From the NCBI RefSeq assembly GCF_020554865.1, contig NZ_JAJCIC010000009.1, positions 62,001 to 126,000 on the forward strand: a stretch of 64,000 nucleotides of DNA, read 5' to 3'. Numbering within the stretch: the stretch's first letter is position 1; the number at the start of each line of letters is the position of its first letter. The position numbers were made by a program, and so were the translations under genes. The notes under the pieces are model-generated. The model ran no database searches, had not been told where the DNA came from, and saw only the letters and a program-made list of their open reading frames with translations. Source of the stretch: Lacrimispora sp. 210928-DFI.3.58. GTDB taxonomy: Bacteria; Bacillota; Clostridia; Lachnospirales; Lachnospiraceae. This document shows positions 37,177 through 46,536 of the stretch, one piece after another.

Positions 37177-39252
37177 ATGGATAATAACAAAAAGAAAGAC
37201 CCCAATCTAGGCAGCAACTGGCAGACCATTACCATGCTGCTTGTGGCAGCGCTTCTGACATTTTTGGTAGTGGGCTGGATGAATTCCACAGTCAATGCCA
37301 GGCAGCGCCAGGAGCTATCCTATAATGAGTTTGTCAAAATGATCGAAGCGGGAAAGGTGGAGTCCATCAGCGTCGGCAATACAGAGATCTCCGTGAAGCC
37401 AAAGCAGGGCGATCCGAACTATTCCCAGCAGATGAAGTATTATGTGGTCCGCCTGGAGGGAGATTACCAGTTCGTAGACCGCATATTGGAAAACAATGTT
37501 GTGACCAACCGCGAGAACAGCAATCCCAACGCCGTGCTTCTGGCTGTTCTCAACTATGCGATCCCCTTCCTGTTCCTCCTGTTCCTCATGAATTTCACCA
37601 TGAAGCGCATGGGCGGCGGCGGAATCATGGGCGTTGGAAAGAGCAATGCAAAGATGTACGTCCAGAAGGAGACCGGCATTACCTTTAAGGATGTGGCAGG
37701 CGAGGACGAGGCAAAGGAGTCCCTGACAGAGATCGTGGACTTCCTTCACAATCCCGGAAAGTATACAAAGATCGGCGCAAAGCTGCCAAAGGGAGCCCTT
37801 CTTGTGGGCCCTCCGGGAACAGGTAAGACACTTTTGGCAAAGGCTGTGGCAGGAGAGGCCCATGTGCCCTTTTATTCCCTGTCAGGCTCTGACTTTGTGG
37901 AAATGTTCGTGGGCGTGGGCGCATCACGTGTCCGGGACCTGTTTAAGAACGCCACAGAGAATGCGCCCTGTATCATCTTTATTGATGAGATCGATGCCAT
38001 CGGACGAAGCCGTGACAGCCGGATGGGCGGCAATGATGAGCGTGAGCAGACCTTAAACCAGCTCCTCTCCGAGATGGATGGCTTTGACTCCACAAAAGGC
38101 CTTCTGGTGCTGGGAGCGACCAACCGTCCTGAGATCCTTGACCCGGCCCTGCTGCGTCCGGGACGCTTTGACAGGCGCGTGGTGGTGGATAAGCCGGACT
38201 TAAACGGACGAATCAATATCCTGAAGGTACATTCCAAGGATGTGCTGTTAGACGAGACCGTTGATTTTAAGGAGATCGCCCTTGCCACCTCAGGTGCAGT
38301 GGGAGCAGATCTTGCCAATATGATGAATGAGGCTGCCATCAATGCGGTAAAGCATGGCCGCAGTGCTGTCTCCCAGAAGGATCTCTTTGAGGCAGTGGAA
38401 GTCGTTCTTGTGGGTAAGGAGAAAAAGGACCGCATTATGAGCAAGGAGGAGCGCCGTATCGTCTCCTACCACGAGGTGGGCCATGCGCTGGTGAGCGCTC
38501 TCCAGAAGCATTCAGAGCCAGTACAGAAGATCACCATCGTGCCCAGGACCATGGGCGCTCTGGGCTACGTTATGAACGTGCCGGAGGAGGAGAAGTACCT
38601 GAATACAAAGAAGGAGCTGGAGGCAAGGCTGGTAGAACTCATGGGAGGCCGTGCAGCGGAGGAGATCGTATTCGGCAACATTACCACCGGTGCTGCCAAT
38701 GATATCCAGCAGGCCACCAACCTGGCGAGGGCTATGGTGACGCAGTACGGCATGTCGGAGAAGTTCGGCCTGATGGGTCTGGCTTCCCAGGAGAACCAGT
38801 ATCTGACCGGGCGTACGGTGCTCAACTGCGGCGATGCCACGGCGGCAGAGATCGACCAGGAGGTAATGCGGATCCTGAAGGAAGCCTATGACGAGGCCAA
38901 GCGCCTCTTGAGCGAGAACAGGGATGCCATGGATCAGATCGCGGAATTCCTGATCGATAAGGAGACCATCACAGGCAAGGAGTTCATGCAGATATTCCGC
39001 AGGGTGAAGGGAATCCCGGAGCCGGAGGAGAAGGCTGAGACAGAGGGCCTTCCTGATACGAATCATTTTGAAAAGAGCGGGGAGAAGGAAGCACCAAAGG
39101 CAGAGCAGTCCGGGGAGCAGCCGGAGAGCCAGCCTGTGCAGGAGACTCAGGTATCTTCCGATGACGGCTGGATGAAGGCCGGTCAGGAGCAGAAGGAAGA
39201 GGGAAGCTCCTGGCACATGGGCGGAAGAGATGAAAATTCTTCCCAGCAGTAA
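37177..39252 (+). CDS. ftsH: ATP-dependent zinc metalloprotease FtsH
   Basis: A 691-residue membrane protease degrading misfolded and regulatory proteins. Two N-terminal helices (about 18-37 and 120-140) flank a short external domain. The AAA domain has Walker A 'GPPGTGKT' (about 210-217), Walker B '[11 protein letters not shown]' and the second region of homology ending '[10 protein letters not shown]'. The zinc site is 'HEVGH' (His 432, Glu 433, His 436). The C-terminal 75 residues are a Glu/Gln/Ser-rich tail beyond the usual end. A leader with its own promoter precedes it. Confidence 0.98.
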   Translation: MDNNKKKDPNLGSNWQTITMLLVAALLTFLVVGWMNSTVNARQRQELSYNEFVKMIEAGKVESISVGNTEISVKPKQGDPNYSQQMKYYVVRLEGDYQFVDRILENNVVTNRENSNPNAVLLAVLNYAIPFLFLLFLMNFTMKRMGGGGIMGVGKSNAKMYVQKETGITFKDVAGEDEAKESLTEIVDFLHNPGKYTKIGAKLPKGALLVGPPGTGKTLLAKAVAGEAHVPFYSLSGSDFVEMFVGVGASRVRDLFKNATENAPCIIFIDEIDAIGRSRDSRMGGNDEREQTLNQLLSEMDGFDSTKGLLVLGATNRPEILDPALLRPGRFDRRVVVDKPDLNGRINILKVHSKDVLLDETVDFKEIALATSGAVGADLANMMNEAAINAVKHGRSAVSQKDLFEAVEVVLVGKEKKDRIMSKEERRIVSYHEVGHALVSALQKHSEPVQKITIVPRTMGALGYVMNVPEEEKYLNTKKELEARLVELMGGRAAEEIVFGNITTGAANDIQQATNLARAMVTQYGMSEKFGLMGLASQENQYLTGRTVLNCGDATAAEIDQEVMRILKEAYDEAKRLLSENRDAMDQIAEFLIDKETITGKEFMQIFRRVKGIPEPEEKAETEGLPDTNHFEKSGEKEAPKAEQSGEQPESQPVQETQVSSDDGWMKAGQEQKEEGSSWHMGGRDENSSQQ

Positions 39253-39332
39253 GAGAACAGTCAAATATCCGTGCAGGCACGGCTGCTTGGCTCATTGCTT
39301 CGCAAGAATAAAATCCATCACATAGGAAGATG

Positions 39333-39377
39333 AAAAGGCGTTGCCGGACAGGAAGTATCCATCCGGCAGCGCCTTTT
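39333..39377. terminator. Bidirectional terminator between ftsH and the kinase-like gene
   Basis: AAAAGGCGTTGCCGGA (39333-39348) pairs with TCCGGCAGCGCCTTTT (39362-39377; one mismatch). It has A-rich left and T-rich right flanks, so it can stop both convergent transcripts. Confidence 0.85.
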
Positions 39378-39386
39378 GGCGATGTG

Positions 39387-39971
39387 TCAATATAAGCTCT
39401 TAATGGTAGCCACGCACTTGTCAATGCCCAGTGCACCGCTGTCCAGAGCAATGTGATAGTTCTGCATCACGCCCCACTTCATGTCCGTATAGAACTGGTA
39501 ATAGGCTGCACGCCGTTTATCCTTGTCTTTCAGGCGCTTCTCAGGGGATTCGTTTCTCTCGCCATATTGTTCCACAATGCGTTTTGCCCTGCTTTCCATG
39601 TCAGAATGGATAAAGACCCGCAGGCAGTCTGCCTTGTCACGGAGGATGTAGTCGGCACAGCGGCCAACGATCACGCAGGGACCCTTTTCGCTCAGCTCAA
39701 GGATGATCCTGTGCTGGATCGCCCACAGCTCATCCTGATAAGAGTGGCCGTTATAGTCCCGGTCTGCAAATGCATGGACGAGCATGCCTCTGCTCATGGC
39801 ATATTCGCCGCGCTCTGCAATATAGGTCTTTGAAAAACCGCTTTCCTCTGCAATCTTTTCGATCAGCTCCGCATCATAGCAGGGGATCCCCAGCTGCATG
39901 GCTGTCAGCCTTCCGATGGTCCGTCCTCCGCTGCCAAATTCGCGGCTGATGGTAATGATCCTGTTACTCAT
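39387..39971 (-). CDS. Cytidylate kinase-like protein
   Basis: A 194-residue P-loop protein of the cytidylate-kinase-like family (AAA_33/Cytidylate_kin2). The P-loop is 'SREFGSGGRTIGR', not a classical Cmk 'GPAGAGKS', followed by 'IPCYDAELIEKIAEESG', 'VIVGRCADYILRDK' and 'RVFIHSDMESRAKRI'. True Cmk works on CMP; these paralogues have no known substrate. The start overlaps the stop of the upstream MATE gene by ATGA, so the two are cotranscribed. A second, diverged copy is at 54382-55017. Confidence 0.9.
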   Translation of the reverse strand: MSNRIITISREFGSGGRTIGRLTAMQLGIPCYDAELIEKIAEESGFSKTYIAERGEYAMSRGMLVHAFADRDYNGHSYQDELWAIQHRIILELSEKGPCVIVGRCADYILRDKADCLRVFIHSDMESRAKRIVEQYGERNESPEKRLKDKDKRRAAYYQFYTDMKWGVMQNYHIALDSGALGIDKCVATIKSLY

Positions 39972-41398
39972 GTTGTCTGACTCCTTTCCAGTGTGATAGA
40001 ATTTTCGGTAGTGAGCTCTTTATAGGTCTGGCGGATGAAGAAGACCGCGATAATGAAGGTCAGAATATCTGCGGTCGGGAACGAATACAGCAGGCCATCC
40101 AGTCCAAAGAAGATGGGAAGAAGGATCGGCAGGGCAACACCGAAGATCACCTCACGTGTAAGAGAGACTACAGTAGAAGCCACAGCCTTGCCCAGAGCCT
40201 GGAGATAGATAAAGGTTCCCTTGTTGACAGTTGCCAGGATCATCATGCACAGATAGATGCGGAAGCTCTTCACTGCGAAATCCGTATAGTATACGCTCTC
40301 GTTGGCTGCGCCAAAAATGCCGATGAGCCGATGTGGTAAGAATTCCACAATGAGCAGGGCAGCAAGGCCCACCACTGCTTCTGCTGTCAGCAGGTAGGTG
40401 AACAGATCCTTTGCCCTGTCCTTTCGTCCGGCTCCGATGTTATAGCCCACAACCGGGATGCAGCCTGCGGCAATGCCCACAGAGATGGAGATGGCGATCT
40501 GGAAGAATTTCATTACAATACCAAGCACTGCCAAAGGGATCTGGGCATATTCAGGCTGGCCAAAGACCTCATCCATGGCGGCGTACATGGTGCACATATT
40601 CTGTACAGCTGCCATGGAGACTACCAGGGAGATCTGGGACAGGAAGCTGGTGATACCAAGTGCAAGGAATCTCTTCATCAGGCTGCCCCAAAGGCCGAAG
40701 CTGCTTTTCTGGAGCTTTACCGCCTTCATATGGCACAGGTACCAGATGGACAAAAGGGCTGTCAGGATCTGTCCCATGACAGTTGCAATGGCTGCGCCCT
40801 TCATGCCCATCCCCAGAGGGAAGATGAAAAGGGGGTCAAGGATGATATTGGCTACTGCACCGCTGACAGTGGAGACCATCGCAAATTTGGGACTGCCGTC
40901 AGAACGGATAATGGGATTCATGGCCTGACCGAACATATAGAACGGAATGCCCAGGGAGATCCAAAAGAAATACTCCTGCGCACAGATATAGGTCTCTGCA
41001 TTTACCTTTCCACCGAACATGGTGAGGATAGGCTCCATGAAGATCAGGTATACTGCCATCAAAAGGATGCTGCTGATCACACACAGTATCACGGCATTGC
41101 CGATGCTCCTGTGGGCATCCTCCTGCTGGTTTGCACCCAGGCTGATGCTGACAAAGGCACAGCAGCCGTCTCCGATCATCACCGCGATCGCCAGTGCGAC
41201 CACAGTCAAGGGAAATACTACCGTGTTGGCAGCATTGCCATAGGAGCCCAGATAGGATGCATTGGCGATAAATATCTGGTCAACAATGTTGTACAATGCT
41301 GCTACCAGCAGGGAGATCACGCAGGGAACTGCATATTTCCTCATAAGCTTTCCCAAGCTCTCCCGTTCGAGAAAATCATTTGTTTGTGTTTCTTTCAT
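39968..41398 (-). CDS. MATE-family efflux transporter
   Basis: A 476-residue MATE exporter with 12 predicted helices. 'GKLMRKYAVPCVISLLVAAL', 'NIVDQIFIANASYLG' and 'GDGCCAFVSISLGANQQ' are typical of the MepA-like branch. It begins at 41398 with AGGAGGT upstream. Downstream it is coupled to the cytidylate-kinase-like gene. The AraC regulator on the same strand upstream may control it: repeated sequences lie in the gap between them. Confidence 0.93.
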   Translation of the reverse strand: MKETQTNDFLERESLGKLMRKYAVPCVISLLVAALYNIVDQIFIANASYLGSYGNAANTVVFPLTVVALAIAVMIGDGCCAFVSISLGANQQEDAHRSIGNAVILCVISSILLMAVYLIFMEPILTMFGGKVNAETYICAQEYFFWISLGIPFYMFGQAMNPIIRSDGSPKFAMVSTVSGAVANIILDPLFIFPLGMGMKGAAIATVMGQILTALLSIWYLCHMKAVKLQKSSFGLWGSLMKRFLALGITSFLSQISLVVSMAAVQNMCTMYAAMDEVFGQPEYAQIPLAVLGIVMKFFQIAISISVGIAAGCIPVVGYNIGAGRKDRAKDLFTYLLTAEAVVGLAALLIVEFLPHRLIGIFGAANESVYYTDFAVKSFRIYLCMMILATVNKGTFIYLQALGKAVASTVVSLTREVIFGVALPILLPIFFGLDGLLYSFPTADILTFIIAVFFIRQTYKELTTENSITLERSQTT

Positions 41399-41434
41399 TT
41401 GATCATTACCTCCTACTGTTTTCCGACAATCCGA

Positions 41435-41459
41435 TAAAACGCGTCACTGGCGCGTTTTA
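41435..41459. repeat. Palindrome in the MATE leader
   Basis: TAAAACGCG (41435-41443) and CGCGTTTTA (41451-41459) are perfect arms around a 7-base centre, 36 bases before the MATE start on the minus strand. It could be an operator or an RNA hairpin. Confidence 0.5.
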
Positions 41460-41475
41460 CTGGATACTTCGTAAT

Positions 41476-41502
41476 AAAAAAGCGTATACCTTTTGTATAC
41501 GC
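41476..41502 (-). terminator. Intrinsic terminator behind the AraC gene
   Basis: GCGTATAC (41482-41489) and GTATACGC (41495-41502) form the stem, and on the minus strand it is followed by TTTTTT (41481-41476). It ends the AraC transcript before the MATE gene. Confidence 0.8.
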
Positions 41503-41533
41503 AAAAAAAATGATACAAAAGGTGCCGGCATTC

Positions 41534-41576
41534 TGTATCGTATCAGATTGCAGACCTGCACTTCTTGTATCGTATC
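41534..41576. promoter_or_regulatory. Two TGTATCGTATC direct repeats
   Basis: TGTATCGTATC is found at 41534-41544 and 41566-41576, spaced 32 bases (three helical turns). This arrangement is common for AraC-family operators, but it lies upstream of the terminator, so its target promoter is uncertain. Confidence 0.4.
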
Positions 41577-41624
41577 GAATTACTATTCAATTCAAGATTA
41601 TCATATCACATGAAATTTGTTTTT

Positions 41625-42485
41625 TCAACCTTGATTTTTCAAGCTTCTGCGAGGCAGCTCCTCGAACCGCCGTTTGTAAGCCCGCAGGAAAGTGGAATAA
41701 TTCCGAAAGCCGCACATAAAGCAGGTTTCTGTGGCTCCCATCCCCCCGGATAACAGGTCTCTTGCCCGCATGAGGCGTTTTTCTGTGATGTAGCTGCCGA
41801 TGGTATAGCCTGTTTCTTCCTTAAAAATGCGCATCATATGATAGGGACTTAAGCAGCAGCGGTCGGAGAGGAGGGGGATGCTTAAGTCCTCGGAAAGATG
41901 CTCATTGATATAGGCAATGAGCCCGGAGACACGGTAATCCAGGCTGCCGGAGGCCAGGTACTGGGAAGCAGGGGCCAGGCAGACGCGGTTTAACTCTACC
42001 AGAAATTCCAGGCAGAGAAGCCGGACATAGAGGGGGCCTGCAAACTCCTCCTTTTGGTGCTGGATCGCCTTTTCCAGCCGCCGAAGCAAGGAGAAAAGAG
42101 GCTGGCGGGCATCATCCTTTATGCGGAGCACGCTGGAATGGCGGTAGGCCGCAGTCTGAAAGCAGGTATTTAAGGAGACGCCGGACTGCTCCATAAAATC
42201 CGGGGACAGGTAGAGGATCGTCCGCTCATAGGGAAAGGAGGGGTCCACCTCAGGACGGTGGATCTCGCCCCGGTCTACCAGCACAAGATCATAGGGGGCC
42301 AGGGTATAGGAGCGCCCCTCAATGACATAGTCCACCCTGCCCTCAAGGAGTACCATGATCTTTAAGAAATCATGGTAATGGAAGTCATAGCTTCTCCTGC
42401 TGTGGTCCCTTATGTGGAAGAGGCGGAACTCCTCCTCTAAAAATCCCTTTTTCTGGAAAGACGGCGCATCATCTGTATACAGCAT
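41625..42485 (-). CDS. AraC-family transcriptional regulator
   Basis: A 286-residue regulator. The N-terminal part is a cupin-like sensing domain ('FHYHDFLKIMVLLEGRVDYVI', 'APYDLVLVDRGEIHRPEVD'). The C-terminal 100 residues hold two helix-turn-helices ('LSIPLLSDRCCLSPYHMMRIFK', 'ATETCFMCGFRNYSTFLRAYK'). GGAGGT precedes ATG 42485. It is divergent from the DapF-like gene and on the same strand as the MATE gene downstream. A small-molecule effector is expected but unknown. Confidence 0.93.
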   Translation of the reverse strand: MLYTDDAPSFQKKGFLEEEFRLFHIRDHSRRSYDFHYHDFLKIMVLLEGRVDYVIEGRSYTLAPYDLVLVDRGEIHRPEVDPSFPYERTILYLSPDFMEQSGVSLNTCFQTAAYRHSSVLRIKDDARQPLFSLLRRLEKAIQHQKEEFAGPLYVRLLCLEFLVELNRVCLAPASQYLASGSLDYRVSGLIAYINEHLSEDLSIPLLSDRCCLSPYHMMRIFKEETGYTIGSYITEKRLMRARDLLSGGMGATETCFMCGFRNYSTFLRAYKRRFEELPRRSLKNQG

Positions 42486-42655
42486 TTTTTACCTCCAAAA
42501 GATGCAGGGGCCAGTTTGACTCTGGTATCATCAAAGATATGATAGCATAATTTGCAATATAAAACAGCAATATATTGATATTTTTATGAAAAAATGCCTG
42601 ATAAAATGAAAAACAGATACATACAATCAAGAACAGAAGAAGGGTGCGGTGGAAC

Positions 42656-43516
42656 ATGAAATTAGTGATAGAAAAATACCATGGGCTGGGAAATGATTAT
42701 CTGGTATATGATCCCAATAAAAATAGGCTGGAACTGACTCCTGAGAGAGTGCAGCTTCTGTGCAACAGGAATTTTGGCGTGGGCGCTGACGGGGTGCTGG
42801 AGGGACCTATTATAGAGGAGGACCGCATTTCCATGATCGTATGGAACCCGGACGGAAGCGTGACGGAGAGGAGCGGAAACGGCCTGCGGATCTTTGCAAA
42901 ATATCTGAAGGATGCGGGCTATGTGCAGAAAAAGGATTTTACCATCCATTCCAGTGAGGGCCAGTCATCGGTCCACTATCTCAATGAGGAGGGCACAAGG
43001 CTGAAGGCCTCCATGGGAAAGGTGTCCTTCTGGAGCGATGATGTGCCTGTAACCGGTCCACGCAGGGAGATCATCAACGAGACCATGGTATTTGGCAGGA
43101 TACCTTATCCTGTGACCTGCCTCTCCATTGGGAATCCCCACTGCGTGATCTTCATGGATGAGATCTCCAAGGACCTGGTCTGCAGGATCGGAAAATATTC
43201 CGAGACAGCCCGCCAGTTCCCTGAGAAGATCAACACACAGATCATGAAGGTGTTAGACAGGACCCATATCCAGACAGAGGTCTATGAGCGGGGAGCAGGC
43301 TATACCCTGGCCTCCGGCACTGGCTGCTGTGCAGCGGCAGCTGCCTCCTACAGGCTGGGCCTGACCGATCCGAAGGTCATTGTGCAGATGCCCGGCGGAA
43401 CCCTGGAGGTGGAGATCGAGGAGGACGGAACTGTTCTTATGACAGGGGACGTGGGCTATGTGGGAAGCATGAGGTTAGGAAGCAGTTTCACAGAACAGCT
43501 GAAGGCGGTAAAATGA
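42656..43516 (+). CDS. DapF-fold epimerase paralogue with both catalytic Cys replaced by Ser
   Basis: A 286-residue protein with full-length similarity to diaminopimelate epimerase: 'YHGLGNDYLVYD', 'NFGVGADGVLEGP', 'WNPDGSVTERSGNGLRIFAK', 'GNPHCVIFMDE' and 'GAGYTLASGTGCCAAAAAS'. In true DapF the two acid/base residues are Cys in CGNG and Cys in ACGTG; here they are Ser 73 and Ser 220. The Glu before the second motif ('GAGET') is Tyr. A separate dapF with both Cys lies 2.1 kb downstream. It therefore probably has another substrate or mechanism. It is followed by glnA, which has its own promoter. Confidence 0.85.
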   Translation: MKLVIEKYHGLGNDYLVYDPNKNRLELTPERVQLLCNRNFGVGADGVLEGPIIEEDRISMIVWNPDGSVTERSGNGLRIFAKYLKDAGYVQKKDFTIHSSEGQSSVHYLNEEGTRLKASMGKVSFWSDDVPVTGPRREIINETMVFGRIPYPVTCLSIGNPHCVIFMDEISKDLVCRIGKYSETARQFPEKINTQIMKVLDRTHIQTEVYERGAGYTLASGTGCCAAAAASYRLGLTDPKVIVQMPGGTLEVEIEEDGTVLMTGDVGYVGSMRLGSSFTEQLKAVK

Positions 43517-43559
43517 AAAATTTTAAGAAACTGGCATAAAACTTAGGCAAAGGTGACGA

Positions 43560-43588
43560 TTGACAAATAAAAAACCAGCTGTTATATT
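43560..43588 (+). promoter_or_regulatory. glnA promoter
   Basis: TTGACA (43560-43565) and TATATT (43583-43588) with a 17-base spacer. It gives a leader of about 125 bases ahead of glnA. Confidence 0.75.
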
Positions 43589-43644
43589 TTTTATAGCTAC
43601 AAGCAGTGCGTCCAAAAGTTGTTTCTATTATAGTTGCCGGAAAA

Positions 43645-43674
43645 GGGGCGGGCACCTTTCAGAGGTCCCGCCTC
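43645..43674 (+). promoter_or_regulatory. Hairpin in the glnA leader RNA
   Basis: GGGGCGGG with ACCT pairs with AGGT and CCCGCCTC across a TTCAG-type loop (one bulged C). It has no T-run, so it is not a terminator as it stands. Since an ANTAR RNA-binding regulator is encoded right after glnA, it is a candidate target, although the loop does not obviously match the ANTAR hexaloop. Confidence 0.45.
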
Positions 43675-43719
43675 TATGTGTTTGAAACGTCCAGCAGTTG
43701 CAAGAGAAGGAGATTGGAA

Positions 43720-45057
43720 ATGAGCAAATACAGTAAAGATGACATTATCCGTATTGTGGAAGAGGAGGATGTGGAGTTTATCCGCCTTCAGTTTACGGAT
43801 ATCTTCGGCCAGCTGAAAAATGTGGCAGTCACATCCAGCCAGTTAGAAAAGGCTCTGGATAACAAATGCATGTTTGACGGTTCCGCCATTGAAGGATTTG
43901 TAAGGATCGATGAGTCCGATATGTACCTGTATCCGGATCTTGATACCTTTGAGATATTCCCCTGGAGGCCTCAGCAGGGCAAGGTAGCCAGGTTTATCTG
44001 TGATGTGTACAATCCGGACGGCACGCCATTTTCAGGCGATCCCAGGAATGTGCTAAAGCGGGCGGTAAAGAAGGCCGCCGATATGGGCTATACCTTCCAG
44101 GTAGGACCGGAATGCGAATTCTTTTTGTTCCACACCGATGAGGAGGGCCGTCCTACCACCAATACCCATGAGATGGCCGGATATTTTGACGTCTCCCCCA
44201 TTGATCTGGCGGAAAATGTCCGCAGGGATATTGTGCTGAACCTGGAGGATATGGGCTTTCAGGTGGAAGCCAGCCACCATGAGATCGCTCCGGCCCAGCA
44301 TGAGATCGATTTCCAGTATTCTGAGGCCTTAAAGGCGGCAGACAATATTATGACCTTTAAAATGGCGGCAAAGACCATTGCAAAGCGCCACGGACTCCAT
44401 GCCACCTTTATGCCAAAGCCCAAGGAGGGTGTAAACGGCTCCGGCATGCACATCAACATGTCCCTTTCCGATGAAAATGGCCGGAACCTGTTTGCCGATG
44501 AGAATGACCCAAAGGCCTTAAGCAAGCTGGCATACCAGTTTATGGCAGGTATCCTCCATCACATGAAATCCATGACCATACTGACCAATCCCCTTGTAAA
44601 TTCCTACAAGAGGCTGATACCGGGGTATGATGCGCCTATCTACATTGCCTGGTCTTCCACCTCCAACAGGAGCTCCCTTATCCGTATTCCGTCTCCCAGA
44701 GGAGAGCATACAAGGATCGAGCTGCGCTGCCCGGATTCTGCCATGAATCCCTATCTTGCTTTGGCAGCCTGCCTGTGTGCGGGACTGGACGGCATTGAGC
44801 ATGAGATGGAGCTTCCGACCTGTGTGGAGGGTAATCTGTTCTCTATGGAGCCGGAGGAGCTTAAGCGCCGCAGCGTGGAGAGGATCCCGGAGACACTGGG
44901 GGATGCCATCGAAGCCTTTGACGGAAATTCGTTTATGAAAGAAGTATTAGGAGAGCATGTCTATAAAAAGTACCTCAAAGCAAAGAAAAAGGAGTGGAGG
45001 GACTTCAGAGCCCAGGTCACAGACTGGGAGGTAAGCGAGTATCTGTACAAATATTGA
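43720..45057 (+). CDS. glnA: Glutamine synthetase, type I
   Basis: A 445-residue GSI-alpha enzyme making glutamine from glutamate, ammonia and ATP; the length fits the Firmicute form without the adenylylation loop. Landmarks are 'MFDGSAIEGFVRIDESDMYL', 'GPECEFFLF', 'ASHHEIAPAQHEID', 'FMPKPKEGVNGSGMHINMS', 'NPLVNSYKRLIPGYDAPIY' and 'RSSLIRIPSPRG'. ATG 43720 has GAGAAGGAGA upstream. An ANTAR regulator follows after 39 bases. The leader contains a strong hairpin. Confidence 0.98.
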   Translation: MSKYSKDDIIRIVEEEDVEFIRLQFTDIFGQLKNVAVTSSQLEKALDNKCMFDGSAIEGFVRIDESDMYLYPDLDTFEIFPWRPQQGKVARFICDVYNPDGTPFSGDPRNVLKRAVKKAADMGYTFQVGPECEFFLFHTDEEGRPTTNTHEMAGYFDVSPIDLAENVRRDIVLNLEDMGFQVEASHHEIAPAQHEIDFQYSEALKAADNIMTFKMAAKTIAKRHGLHATFMPKPKEGVNGSGMHINMSLSDENGRNLFADENDPKALSKLAYQFMAGILHHMKSMTILTNPLVNSYKRLIPGYDAPIYIAWSSTSNRSSLIRIPSPRGEHTRIELRCPDSAMNPYLALAACLCAGLDGIEHEMELPTCVEGNLFSMEPEELKRRSVERIPETLGDAIEAFDGNSFMKEVLGEHVYKKYLKAKKKEWRDFRAQVTDWEVSEYLYKY

Positions 45058-45096
45058 TGCCGTTTATCGGAAAACGCCTGCATGGAGGTGAGACAT

Positions 45097-45645
45097 GTGA
45101 CTAATATTATTGTAGCGTTCTCCAAGCCGGAGGATGGAAAGAACATAAAGGGCATTTTAATGAGAAACGGATATCAGGTAGTCGCTGTCTGTACATCCGG
45201 CGCTCAAACGATCTCCGCGGCCGACAGCTTGAGCAGCGGCATTGTGGTCAGCGGTTATCGGTTTGAGGATATGATGTGTGAGGACCTGCGCCAGTGCCTG
45301 CCGGTGACCTTTGATATGCTGCTCATCTCTTCGCCCAGCCGGTGGGGAGGACAGCCGGAAGGCAATATCATCTGCCTGCCCATGCCCTTAAAGGTCCATG
45401 ACCTGCTAAGCACTCTGGAAATGATGGTCCAGGCCCAGATGCGTATACGCAGAAAGCAGCGCAGCAAGCCAAAGGAACGCAGTGAGGAGGAGAAGGGGCT
45501 GATCGCAGAGGCCAAGGCACTGCTTATGGAGCGGAATAACATGACAGAGTCAGAGGCCCACCGCTACATACAGAAATGCAGTATGGACAGCGGTACGAAC
45601 CTGGTGGAGACAGCCCAGATGGTGATCAGTTTAATACATGTGTGA
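45097..45645 (+). CDS. ANTAR-domain antitermination regulator
   Basis: A 182-residue protein. The N-terminal part is a degenerate receiver ('IIVAFSKPEDGKNIKGILMR') without the usual acidic cluster and phospho-Asp. The C-terminal part (from about residue 125, 'EEKGLIAEAKALLMERNNMT') is an ANTAR RNA-binding domain with 'ESEAHRYIQKCSMD'. ANTAR proteins bind two-hairpin RNA targets to prevent termination, mostly in nitrogen-related operons. Start: GTG 45097, because GGAGGTGA at 45084 fits it and not the ATG at 45082. Its place behind glnA suggests control of glutamine/nitrogen genes. Confidence 0.9.
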   Translation: MTNIIVAFSKPEDGKNIKGILMRNGYQVVAVCTSGAQTISAADSLSSGIVVSGYRFEDMMCEDLRQCLPVTFDMLLISSPSRWGGQPEGNIICLPMPLKVHDLLSTLEMMVQAQMRIRRKQRSKPKERSEEEKGLIAEAKALLMERNNMTESEAHRYIQKCSMDSGTNLVETAQMVISLIHV

Positions 45646-45654
45646 GGTATTGGT

Positions 45655-46536
45655 ATGAAATTTACAAAAATGCATGGGATCGGCAATGATTATGTCTATG
45701 TAAATTGCTTTGAGGAGGAGGTAAAGGAGCCGGGGAAGGTATCTGAATTTATCAGCGACCGACATTTTGGCATTGGCTCCGATGGGTTGATCCTGATCTG
45801 CCCTTCCGAAAAGGCAGACTGCCGGATGGATATGTACAATGCGGACGGTTCCAGAGGCAAGATGTGCGGAAATGGCATCCGCTGTGTGGGCAAATACGCC
45901 TATGACCATGGCCTGGTGCCCCCTGACAGAAGGACGATCACCGTAGAAACCCTGGCCGGGATCAAGACGCTGGAGCTCCAGGTAGAGGATGGAAAAGCCG
46001 TTTCACTCACTGTGGATATGGGAAAGGGAGAACTCACCTCAGAGCTTCCTGAGGATATCCTGGTAGAGGGTGTGAGCCTGGAATCTGCCGGCAGCGCAGA
46101 GGCTCCCAGGGATCCGGAGGCAGGCTGTCTCTCCTTTGTGGGGATCAATGTGGGAAATCCCCATGCCGTATGCTTTACAAAGGGGATCGAAAAGCTGGAT
46201 CTGGAAAAAATAGGCCCCTCCTTTGAATTCCATGAGCGTTTTCAGCCGGAACGCGTGAATACGGAGTTCATAGAGGTGGTGGACAAGGGCCACCTGAACA
46301 TGCGCGTATGGGAGCGGGGCAGCGGGGAGACCTGGGCCTGCGGCACAGGGGCGACAGCCAGTGTGATGGCTGCCATTCTCATGGGCTATGCAGAGGATGA
46401 GGCTGAGGTAAAGCTGCGGGGCGGATGCTTAAAAATACGTCTGGACCGCGTCACAGGCCATCTGTTTATGACAGGTCCGGCCACGGAAGTATTCAGCGGA
46501 AGTATTGACATCCCGCCGGAAATATATTATGATTGA
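45655..46536 (+). CDS. dapF: Diaminopimelate epimerase
   Basis: A 293-residue enzyme interconverting LL- and meso-DAP for lysine and peptidoglycan. Both catalytic cysteines are present in 'MCGNGIRCVGK' and 'WACGTGATAS', and the substrate-binding motifs 'HGIGNDYVYV', 'MYNADGSRG', 'GNPHAVCF' and 'ERGSGETW' are intact. It starts 10 bases after the ANTAR gene and is followed by dapL, which supplies LL-DAP. Confidence 0.97.
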   Translation: MKFTKMHGIGNDYVYVNCFEEEVKEPGKVSEFISDRHFGIGSDGLILICPSEKADCRMDMYNADGSRGKMCGNGIRCVGKYAYDHGLVPPDRRTITVETLAGIKTLELQVEDGKAVSLTVDMGKGELTSELPEDILVEGVSLESAGSAEAPRDPEAGCLSFVGINVGNPHAVCFTKGIEKLDLEKIGPSFEFHERFQPERVNTEFIEVVDKGHLNMRVWERGSGETWACGTGATASVMAAILMGYAEDEAEVKLRGGCLKIRLDRVTGHLFMTGPATEVFSGSIDIPPEIYYD

